NCBI GenBank assembly: GCA_036571765.1
Contig: BROE01000014.1
Coordinates: forward strand, 16,624,213 to 16,688,212
Direction: 5' to 3'
DNA from: Plecoglossus altivelis
Taxonomy: Eukaryota; Chordata; Actinopteri; Osmeriformes; Plecoglossidae
DNA length: 64,000 bases
The notes under the pieces are model-generated. The model was not told the DNA's origin. It was given only the letters and a program-made list of their open reading frames with translations, and did not search any database. The position numbers and the translations under genes are program-made. Position 1 is the stretch's first letter; each line of letters starts with the position of its first letter. Of this stretch, positions 55,501 to 64,000 are shown piece after piece.

Positions 55501-57177
55501 TGTGAACGTGAGTACAACACAACTCCTTAACTCTAGACCAGATGACATCATCCATCATTCAGATCATTTTCAGATGACTAAATCGACGAGTCCAAATGTA
55601 GGCCACTGGATTTACCTAGGCCCGATGTTAGCCCTCCCACCCCAGGGTTTCAGACACCAACTTGTTACCGTAAAGTAGCAGTTGACTGGTAAAATGTTCA
55701 CCGTCCATATCCGTTGCAGCTGTTGATTGCGGAGATCCAAATATCCCCGAAAATGACTTACTCGAGGTGACGCAACCTGCTCCGGGCACGTTGTACGGTG
55801 ACAAGGTGCAGTTCGCGTGCAGTTCCACGTACTACACACTAGAGGGCGACGGTGAGCTGACAAGCTTTAAGACATATATTTATTTATTTGATTAATTTAA
55901 TTAATACTAAATCTATTTCCCCCAAAATTCTAAAATGTCAGAAATATGAACTGTTTCACGTGAATAGTTACAATAAAAAGAAGGAATTGAACTGACAAGT
56001 TATGTTATGACGGAGAATCGTTTTTAATAAATTATGACAAAAAATATATAAAGAAAGACAATATCTGGAATAAGCATGTGATTGGTCAAATTATATTGCT
56101 TTCTGGTTGAAAAATAAGAAAATCGAAAACATAAGTGAGTCAGTATGTTAGAATCTAGACTGAATCTATGTCAGTGCAGTCCTACGTACTGACCGTTTGT
56201 CTTATAATTCCTCTCTTCTCCTGTCAGATAAATACACCTGCAATGCCAGTGGATATTGGATATCAGAGACAGGCCAGAGCAAGTTACCAAACTGCATTGA
56301 AGGTATGACAAACTTGATCACTTTAGCCTTTAGCATTGTTTAACATTCCGCGGCATTAACGTCTTTGCTCCTCTTAGTGTGTGGGAAGACGGAGAGCGAG
56401 CTTGAAAACGCCGGGAGGATTTGGGGAGGTCAAATAGCGACGCTCCGGGACATACCGTGGCAGCTACTGATGCTGGAACCAAATAGAGCAGGAGCTATAC
56501 TGATCAACGATCGCTGGGCTATCACAGCTGCCCACGTCGTGGACAAATACGAGGATCTAGTTAAAACGATCTATGGCGGAGTGATAGATGCACAAAAGGC
56601 AAAAAATCGTCAACCTGAAGTAGCTGTCTTAGACGTTAATAAAGTAATAATTCATCCCGGCTATGCCAAAGGTATTGACAGTTCCGCACGCACGAACTTT
56701 GACAACGATATCGCCCTTATCCAACTGACCAAGAGAGTGACGCTAAGTCCCACTCTCCTGCCTATCTGTCTGCCTGAGAACGATGATGAACTGGAGACCG
56801 ATAATTTGGGCACAATTTCCGGATGGGGAGCAAAAGAAAGAAGTGAAAAAAGCCGAATGTTGCGTCATGGTGATGTGGCAGTTTACGATACCAGTAAATG
56901 TGAAGACACGCCTCTTATTGGCGAAAAGCCCATGGTTTTCACTGACAACATGTTCTGCGCTGGAAAGGATGGGCGCGACAGCTGTAAGGGAGACAGCGGC
57001 GGTCCGTTTGTCGTACCCAGATTAGGAGTCCACAACAAACCGCACCGTCTCATGGGCATCGTGTCGTGGGGTTCCGTCTGTCGTGAGGAAAAGTTCAAGG
57101 GATACTACACCAAGGTGCAGAAGTATTTAGGGTGGATCAAGGAGACGATAGAGAAAGAGGAGGTCGATGAAGAATGA
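52578..57177 (+). CDS. c1s: Complement C1s subcomponent (5' end incomplete)
   Basis: Secreted modular serine protease that cleaves C4 and C2 within complement C1. Exons recognised: 52578-52776, 52946-53126, 53251-53373, 53776-53969, 54700-54847, 55067-55188, 55426-55507, 55720-55851, 56228-56302, 56378-57177; 684 aa visible (human 688). The first begins mid-codon inside a hydrophobic leader (LCLILLPHHAFS), so a short ATG exon upstream is missing. Order: CUB1, Ca-binding EGF (DFDECNDQDNGC; Asn-hydroxylation pattern CHNHIGGYRCSC), CUB2, CCP1, CCP2, protease. The protease is in one exon. His (ITAAHVV), Asp (FDNDIALIQL), Ser (SCKGDSGGPF) and specificity Asp are present, the active Ser codon is AGC, and the histidine-loop cysteines are absent, as in C1r/C1s. 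The activation site reads GR|IWGG instead of the usual IIGG or IVGG. Confidence 0.88.
53996..54455 (+). repeat. 23-bp minisatellite and GGGCCC foldback cluster in a c1s intron
   Basis: About 15 copies of TTCTCTGTGTTCTTCAAAGGGCC fill 53996-54345, starting some 25 bases after the donor of the first CUB2 exon. The array then turns into alternating AAAGGGCC and GGCCCTTT words (about 54345-54455), which are mutually complementary and would fold into hairpins. Confidence 0.9.
55229..55302 (+). repeat. Interspersed repeat fragment, shorter copy
   Basis: Contains GAATACTTACCGATGGGGAG preceded by GTTCAAGTTCAA; the same words occur in the same order at 61659-61880 in c1r. Sits in a CCP1 intron of c1s. 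Likely a deleted copy of a fish retroposon 3' tail. Confidence 0.65.
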
Positions 57178-57428
57178 ACAAACTGAACCTGCCAATCAAA
57201 GAGTATCACTAAACTTAAGCAGATATGAGCTCATAGCTTTGATTTCTACCCCTCTTAACATGTTTTACTGTATATTTGTAAAACCTTTTTTTTAGACATT
57301 CTGATTTAGCACAACTTGATACTCTGGTGTGTAAACAATCTTTGTGCTTTTAGGATGTGTCTGTTCTCGTTTTATCAATTGTTCGTGTGTGGAAAATGAA
57401 CAGGCTTGATTCAACTTGTGCTGAATTC

Positions 57429-57434
57429 AATAAA
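57429..57434 (+). terminator. c1s: Candidate c1s polyadenylation signal
   Basis: AATAAA about 250 bases after the c1s stop codon, followed by a TTTGGTGTT-type element. Confidence 0.7.
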
Positions 57435-57439
57435 ATCTT

Positions 57440-57493
57440 AGTTTGGTGTTACACATGGAAACTCTTGCAAAAACACACGCACGTCCACACACA

Positions 57494-57541
<48 letters not shown>

Positions 57542-58940
57542 ACCACGCCCCTGGTCATCATCAGACACCTGGATGTCAATTACTGTTGATGTATATCTGC
57601 AGTGATAAAAACAACAGAGAACCTCCCATTCAGATGAATCACATCACAGTTTGGCACACTGTGATACATCACTTCCCAGTTTGGCATCCTGTGATACATC
57701 ACATCGCAGTTTGGCATACTGTGATACATGAACAAACACAACTAAACACACAAACACCTCCACCGTGGAGTTTGTCCTATTTGCAAAAACCAAAACAAAC
57801 GGATCAAGTCATTACGGGAAGAGCATGCAGGACAGAGCCAAACGTTAACTCCTCCTTTCTCCTCCCTCCCTCTCTCCCTCTGCTCCCCTGCTCTCCCCAG
57901 CTCTCCCCAGCTCTCTCTTGCTCTCTCTCCTGCTCTCTCTTGTTCTCCCCTGCTCTCCCCTGCTCTCTGCTGCTCCTGCTCTCCCCTGCTCTCTCCTGCT
58001 CTCTCCAGCTCTCTCCTGTTATCCCCTGCTCTCTTCTACTCTCTCCTGCTCTTCCCTGCTCTTTCTCCTGCTCTTTCTCCTGCTCTCTCTCCTGCTCTCT
58101 CCTGCTCTCTCTTGTTCTCCCCTGCTCTCTCCAGCTCTCTCTCCTGCTCTCCCCTGCTCTCTCTCCAGCTCTCTCTCCTGCTCTCCCCTGCTCTCTCCCC
58201 TGCTCTCTCCCCTGCTCTCTCCCCTGCTCTCTCCAGCTCTCTCTCCTGCTCTCTCCTGCTGCAAACTGAGGCCCAGGACGAGGACGTTTTGAGAAGGCCT
58301 TGGTAGATTATCAAACTAACAATACCAAGGATATAGACTTTGCAAACAGCAAAGTCAGTTGTTTTCCCCCCGCAACATCTTTGTAAGCACATGACACCCA
58401 TCAGCATTCAATTCTGTCAGAGTTTTGTGACCATTTCTCAAGTTACTCCCCCCCCCCATTCTCTCTTTTATAATCAATCCATTTTGCCATCGTACTCTCA
58501 CTCTACGTCTACGGCAGTTTCAGCCAAGACAAACATGGGTCGCTGTCAGACTTTTAGACTTTCAGCCCCCAGATACACAAGCGAAAAAATCCCTTGCCCT
58601 TTAGTGTACGGTGGTTTGGTCATTGCATCGGTGAGGGTAACAGTGTTTCTGTTGAATATTCCAACGTTCAACGCTTTCCAGCTAACATGGACTGGACACA
58701 TCGCATCATATGGTGAGATATTTCTTTGAAAAGTTGCACTCTTGACAGTTGGACTCTAGATCTATGACGGTTTATCTAGTTCTACTTGGATGATTACCTA
58801 ATTGGAACCATATTTAAGTTGAAATGATAGCTCACTATCTTAGTAATATTTGTAAAAAACAAAACAAAAACAAACAGATTAAGGGTACATTCATGTTTGT
58901 TGACAGTTTAGACCCCCCCCCCCTCCCTTCTCTGTTCCAG
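57440..58940. other. Spacer between c1s and c1r
   Basis: Holds a CA array (about 57478-57538), three copies of CAGTTTGGCA(T/C) spaced by about 35 bases near 57645-57720, and a long CT-rich minisatellite (57845-58262). The c1r leader exon and promoter should lie between about 58300 and 58940 but were not identified. Confidence 0.5.
57845..58262 (+). repeat. CTCTCTCCTGCTCTCCCCTG pyrimidine minisatellite
   Basis: About 420 bases of C/T-rich sequence built on CTCTC(T/C)CCTG units of 10-12 bases. Open in several frames only because it is repetitive. Located upstream of c1r. Confidence 0.9.
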
Positions 58941-61900
58941 GTTGTTATGGTTACCTGTGTGTGCGTGTTGGCGTCTACCTCGGTCAGAACCTGCGTTGTA
59001 TGGGGAGCTACAGTCACCCCAATACCCTCAGCCATACCCTGGTGGCGTGACAGAGACATGGGACCTCCAGGTACCTGAGGGCTTCCAGATCCAGCTCACC
59101 TTCACACACCTGGACATCGAGCCATCCGCTAACTGTTACTACGACGCCCTGACGGTAGGTGAGCGACGAGTAAAGTTCAAATGCTTTTCCTGGGATTCGA
59201 CGAAGAGGGAACCACATGAGCAACCATGATGCCCTCTGTAAAACTTCTTTAAAAGTGCTTTGCGAATGGTTCGATATGTTTCCATTTGTAGTGTGATGAC
59301 AGCGTTTCTGGAGGGTCCAATCCTTGTTCCTTACTTCGTTGTTCCAGGTTCTGCACGACCAGAAGATCCTGGGGAGGTTCTGCGGCCAGGAGAATTCTGC
59401 TGTGGGACATCACCCCGGCAACCAGCCTATCTTGTCTCCCGGCAACAGGCTCACTCTTGTTTTTCAGTCGGACGAAACGAACCCAGAGCTGCACCAGCCG
59501 ATCGGCTTCTCCGCTCACTACCAGGCTAAAGGTGCCTCTACTGTCAGTCACCATGCGGCCACCACAAGGCTAACATGCACTGCAAACATGTTTAAAACTT
59601 TGAGCAAAATTCCCTCCCTAACTCTCCTTCTCCCTGCCTCCGTTCTTCCTTTTTTCCTTCCTTCCTGCGTTCTTTCCCCCCTTCTCCCTCCCTCCCTTCC
59701 TTCCTCTTTCCTCCCTCCCTCCTTCCCTCTTTCCTCCCTCCCTCCCTTCCTCCCTCCCTTCCTTCCTCCCTTCCTTCCTCTTTCCTCCCTCCCTCCTTCC
59801 CTTCCTCTCTCCCTTCCTTCCTCTTTCCTCCCTCCCTCCTTCCCTTCCTCCCTCCCTCCTTCCCTCTTTCCTCCCTCCCTTCTTCCCTATTTCCTCCCTC
59901 CCTCCTTCCCTTCCTCCCTCTTTTCTCCCTTCCTCCCTCTTTCCTCCCTCCCTCTCAGATATAGACGAGTGTTCTGCTCCTGCCCCTGAGGATGGGACTG
60001 GTCCACTCTGCTCTCAGCTCTGCCTCAACACCCTGGGCTCCTACCTGTGCTCCTGTCACCATGGCTACGACCTCAGACCTGACCAACGCACCTGTGTGTG
60101 TGAGTAGCCTCCAACCACCTCGTTCAGCTGTACGTCCAGGAGGGGGCCGAAATCGACGCAGGTCAAACCCACTTTTGAATGTGTCCAGTTGATTTTAGAG
60201 TAAGCATGCTTGTTTCCCCCTCTGTCTCCCCGTCCACAGTGTCCTGTGGTGGAGGTATTTTTGATGAGCCTGAGGGTTCGCTCACCAGCCCGGGCTACCC
60301 TGAACCTTCCCCTAACGGTATGTCCTGTCAATATGTCATCTCTGTGGAGCTCGGCTTCACCGTGACCCTCAACTTCACCAGCGACTTTCACATAGAGAGC
60401 ATCGACGATCAGCACGGACCCAGCTGTCTGTACCACTGGCTTGAGGTAACCGTGGAAACCGTAACCTTTGACCCCTGACCCCTATGCTCTGCTTGACCAG
60501 ACCTGATCCTCCCCTCTTGCTTCCAGGTCACTATCCCTGGCCGTGAGCCGTGGAAGTTATGCGGGGAACAGAGTCCTCGACTGTTGCCGACCAACTCCAA
60601 CAATGTCAAGCTGGACTTCCATACAGACTGGGCGGGGCTTAGCAAGGGGTGGAGCCTGCAGTACAGCACCCAGAGTGAGGAAGAGGAATGGGGAAAAGAA
60701 GGAGGAGGAGGGGGAGGAGGAGGGGGAGAGAAAGAGGAGGAGGAAGGGGGAAAGGAAGGGGAAGGAGAAGAGGAGGAGGAAGGGGAAGAGGGAGAGAAGG
60801 AGGAGGAGGAAGGGGGAGAGGAGGAAGAGGAAGGGGGAGAGGAGGAGGAGGAAGGTCATAGATCAGGTTACACCTGATTATGTTGACAAAGGAGTGCAAA
60901 CGAGAGACCCTTAATAAGAGCAACACAGACAATATAATTGTTGGGAAAACCCCTGAACACCAACACATTCGTTGCTCTAAGGTGACTGTGGAGACTGTGT
61001 TTGTGTGTCCTTGTCATTCCTAGGGGTTCAGTGTCTGTCTCCCAGTGCTGTGGTCCATGGTCGAGTCACGCCGATCTTCAAAGAGTACTTATACAGGGAT
61101 TACATCCAAGTGCGCTGTGACCAGGGATATAAACTCATGATGGTGAGATTACATGAAATCTATCAAATATCTCGAACGCAGTAGCTACTTTGGTACAACT
61201 ATTGATTGCAGGATAAAATACACTTTCTAACATTCATTCACTCTCTCTCCCTCTCCCTCTCCCTGTATATATATACATCTCTTCATCATCCATCTGTCTC
61301 TACGCTCAGGATGGTAAAGAGATCCACAGTTACTCATCCATGTGTCAGAAAAACGGACAGTGGCACCTCTCTCTCCCAGAGTGTCACAGTAAGTCAACAT
61401 ACTCATGCAGTCATAAAGTCACTGCCTCGATGACGTCCGGTGACAAGACCTCTTTCCCTTTCCTGCAGTACTGGACTGTGGGAAACCTGAGCCCTTACTG
61501 AACGGAGGAGTGACGTTCATATCAGGCGCTGATAACCAGTACCTCTCCGTCATCCGGTACCGCTGCAACGAACCGTACTACGCGCTCCTCGGGGACGCAA
61601 CAGGTGAGGAACCACCCCCTGCCGAGACAGAACCGGGAACCAATTCGCCGTCAGTCCAAGTTCAAGTTGTGCTTTATTGTCATTCGGCTACATGCGAGGG
61701 GACGGGGGGACGGGGGACGGAATGTCGTGCCTCACAGAGCCGCGGTGTTACATAAGTGCAGACATACAACAGTACAGGCAAACAACGATCAAGTAAAAAT
61801 AAATATTACCATTTTCCATATACATAAACTAAAAAAAAGATACAAACTGTATGAATACTTACCGATGGGGAGCTGTACAATTGATTCGTCCGGTTTGAAA

Positions 61901-63586
61901 GGATCCCGCCCATTTATCCAGTTAACCCACACGTCTATTTTCCTGTCTGTCTGTGTCAGCGAGCTACACCTGTGGAGCTGATCGCAGGTGGAGGCATGAC
62001 CTGGGCAGCTCCGTCATCCCTACCTGCATACCAGGTAGACTCTCCCAGACCGGACAAGTTTTCAGTTCTTCCACAGATCTCTCATCAACATCAGGGTGGT
62101 TGTTATGTAAAGAAAGTGGCCCTATTAGAGTTAACCCTAATGCTCTCTTCGTATTCTGCAACTCCCCCTGTCCTAAGGGTCAAAAAGGCCCCACCTTCAA
62201 CCCTGAAATAAATCAGGTTAATCCAATGGTTACCCTGGACCCTTTTGGGCACTGAAATATGTAGCCATGCTGCACATGAATCAGAAAGATTCGGTTTTGT
62301 CTGAGTTCAATCAAGCACACACAATCGAAATGTCTCATTGTGTGTGTGTTAGTGTGTGCGAGTGTGTGTGCGTGCGTGTGTGCGCGCGCGTGTGCGTGCA
62401 TTTAACATAGTTTGGGGTCATTCTGACTCCCGCAGAGAGCATAAGGGTTAAGCCTGCCCGCCACCCTCCGTTCCAGTTGCCTATCCTGGTCGTCTCCGCG
62501 TTTCTCACTCCCACCTGCGTGTGTCGTGTTGTCCTCAGTGTGTGGCCAGCCCACGGCCCCCCTCTCAAACAGCCCCGGACGAATCTTGGGCGGGGAGTTG
62601 GCTCCTGATGGTTCGATCCCTTGGCAGGTGTTGCTGAGCGTAGATGGAAACAGGGGAGGAGGAATGGTGGTCGGAGACCGCTGGATCATGACTGCAGCGC
62701 ATAACTTGGTCAGTCCAAGTGGGACTCTAATGAAAGATGAAGTTAAGGTATGAAGGCTACTTCTGTCAAGTAATCTACTTGTTGATAGTGTGTTTGACTG
62801 TGGTGGATAATTTATTCAGACCAATAGGTATTCTAATGCCGAAAGAATTTAAGGTTGATGGTGTGTTTTATAGAGGAGGATTACATTAGATGAAATGTGT
62901 CGTTGTTTCCGCTACAGGTTTTCATGGGTGGTAATAATGCAGTGGATATCAGTAAATTCCCTCCAGCTGCTGTGAAATCTCTACACCCACACCCAAACTA
63001 CCACAACCCCAACAAAGATAACTTCGATCATGACATTGCTCTGATCAAACTTCAACAACCCATCACGTTCAGTGATTCCATCATGCCGATTTGTTTGACA
63101 ATTGAAAATGCTACATATCAAAGCAACCAGATTGGGTAAGAAGCGCATTTTCCTATCATTTTAATTCTGTGTACATTTCAGTCTTCCTTCTTGTCTTCGC
63201 ACGTACACTGAACTTCGCTCTTGCCTCCGTCAAATCGATTCAGATTCGCTTCAGGCTTCGGAATCACAGAAGATAAAATTTCCAACGAACTGCGATACGT
63301 CGGCCTTCCGATAGTTGACCAAGAAACTTGTCGCGATTCAATCAAGACGGCCACAACAAAAATACATTTCTCCGAGAACATGTTCTGTGCTGGATTCCCT
63401 GAGGGGAAAAAGGACTCCTGCCAAGGGGACAGTGGTGGACCCTTCTCCCTGAGGAAGAGCGATCGGTTTTGGGCGGCTGGAATCATTAGCTGGGGTATTG
63501 GTTGTGGACGAGCGGGAAATTATGGAGTATATACCCGCGTAGGGAACTATCTAGACTGGATCCAGAAAACCATGCAGGAAAACTGA
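58941..63586 (+). CDS. c1r: Complement C1r subcomponent (5' end incomplete)
   Basis: Secreted modular serine protease that autoactivates within C1 and activates C1s. Exons: 58941-59154, 59348-59531, 59959-60099, 60240-60445, 60527-60674, 61024-61142, 61310-61388, 61469-61603, 61960-62034, 62539-62747, 62918-63135, 63244-63586; 689 aa visible (human 705). The first exon starts mid-codon in the leader (LLWLPVCACW), so the ATG exon is missing. Order: CUB1 (ALYGELQSPQYPQPYP), EGF (DIDECSAPAPEDGTG; CLNTLGSYLCSC), CUB2, CCP1, CCP2, protease. His (IMTAAHNL), Asp (FDHDIALIKL), Ser (SCQGDSGGPF, codon AGT) and specificity Asp are intact; activation site GR|ILGG. C1r rather than C1s is indicated by GGGMVVGDRW and by SGFGITEDKI..ELRYVGLP. 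Unlike c1s here, the protease domain is interrupted by two introns. The donor after exon 59348-59531 (GTGCCT) is weak. Confidence 0.88.
59600..59957 (+). repeat. CCTT/CCTCC polypyrimidine array in a c1r intron
   Basis: About 350 bases of TTCCTCCCTCCC-like units running straight into the acceptor of the EGF exon at 59959, acting as a greatly extended polypyrimidine tract. Confidence 0.92.
60675..60855 (+). repeat. GGAGGA polypurine array in a c1r intron
   Basis: (GGA)n and GGGGGAGA-type units beginning at the donor GTGAGGAAGAGG of the second CUB2 exon and running about 180 bases. The donor itself merges into the array. Confidence 0.92.
61655..61885 (+). repeat. Interspersed repeat, probable retroposon tail
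   Basis: Includes TTCAAGTTGTGCTTTATTGT, a word common in 3' tails of fish retroposons, and ends with GAATACTTACCGATGGGGAG, shared with 55229-55302. Lies in the c1r CCP2 intron. Non-coding. Confidence 0.6.
62131..62451. mobile_element. piggyBac-like MITE, copy 2
   Basis: Bounded by TTAA at 62131-62134 and 62448-62451, with inverted ends CCCTAATGCTCT and AGAGCATAAGGG. Internally it shares long blocks with the copy at 32595-32877 (CTAAGGGTCAAAAAGGCCCC; CTGCACATGAATCAGAAA; GTCATTCTGAC). A TTAA target and CCCT ends point to piggyBac-type mobilisation. It has no coding capacity, carries an internal GT array and lies in the c1r intron before the protease exons. Confidence 0.7.
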
Positions 63587-63618
63587 AATATTTTCACCAT
63601 TTTGAGTGGTCTTCTGTC

Positions 63619-63624
63619 AATAAA
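63619..63624 (+). terminator. c1r: Candidate c1r polyadenylation signal
   Basis: AATAAA 33 bases after the c1r stop codon; a second AATAAA lies at 63688-63693 and may be the one used. Confidence 0.6.
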
Positions 63625-63828
63625 TTAGGTGCAAATACATATCCTGAGCCGTGGGCTTCCACTGATCAAAGTTTTGTTTTTCGAGGAAATAAAGTCGCGT
63701 TGAATTTATACACTTTATTGCTCTCTCTTTCTCTCTTTCTCACACACACACGCAGCCCTCAGTATAGTTAAATGACCTGTGATTGAATTTCGATGTCTTG
63801 ATGGATAGCCTGCATTGGAGAGTCGATC

Positions 63829-63891
63829 ATGACAACCAGTGACGAAGAATACTTGCGTTCCGTCATTGGAGGAGAGACTCGCAGTTTACAG
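63829..63891 (+). CDS. Possible first coding exon of an unidentified gene (partial)
   Basis: ATG at 63829 opens a 21-codon frame, MTTSDEEYLRSVIGGETRSL then Q, ending at a usable donor (CAG|GTATCA). The segment is polar and acidic and begins about 140 bases after the last c1r polyadenylation signal. I do not recognise the protein. The exon rests only on frame, donor and position, and the rest would lie beyond the window. Confidence 0.3.
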
Positions 63892-64000
63892 GTATCACTC
63901 TCTTTCTTTGCACAATTAGGGGATACACAGATAGAACGTACAATGACTACGAGATAGGTACATATATATCAATTATTATTTAAAAAACACCATCATAATA

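Noticed and set aside
56365..57177. Stand-alone trypsin-like protease gene
   Set aside because: The exon joins in phase to upstream CUB, EGF and CCP exons of c1s; the upstream in-frame start is intronic.

Overview
The window is nuclear DNA from a ray-finned fish. All genes have multi-exon vertebrate structure with GT-AG introns, and the gene set (chd4, ptpn6, a cellular retinol-binding protein, a TNF-receptor-family gene, c1s, c1r) corresponds to a neighbourhood found on human chromosome 12p13. Introns and spacers carry an extreme load of CA/GT, CT/GA and minisatellite arrays plus fish-type hAT-like and piggyBac-like short elements. That repeat load would fit a gadiform (cod-like) genome, but the species is an inference only.

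Layout: 1-2425 is upstream DNA of chd4 with a six-copy short motif. chd4 (Mi-2 beta, NuRD remodeller) runs 2426-22715 on + in 39 coding exons that sum to 1,971 codons. 22716-26416 holds its 3' UTR and a spacer. ptpn6 (SHP-1) runs 26417-40639 on + in 15 coding exons (589 aa). A cellular retinol-binding protein gene (rbp5 by synteny) runs 41493-44085 on + in 4 exons (138 aa). A TNF receptor superfamily gene lies on the - strand from 51790 down to 44835 in 9 coding exons (347 aa); all splice phases agree and there is no death domain. It is head-to-head with c1s (52578-57177 on +) and tail-to-tail with the retinol-binding protein gene. c1r follows (58941-63586 on +). A possible first exon of an unidentified gene sits at 63829-63891.

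Functionally the right half is an immune block: C1s and C1r form the protease tetramer of complement C1, SHP-1 damps leukocyte receptor signalling, and the TNF-receptor-family protein is a lymphoid-type receptor. chd4 is a general chromatin gene.

The most interesting observations concern how repeats meet splice sites. CA repeats begin at or within a few bases of many 5' splice sites, CT tracts run into many 3' splice sites, and at two chd4 exons the exon end and its donor have themselves been tandemly copied, giving arrays of decoy donors. One chd4 helicase exon carries several small indels that break the frame. The c1r protease domain is split by two introns, whereas that of c1s is in one exon as in mammals.

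No RNA gene, CRISPR array, origin or prokaryotic feature was found. Exon limits were read by eye from homology and splice consensus, with no transcript evidence.
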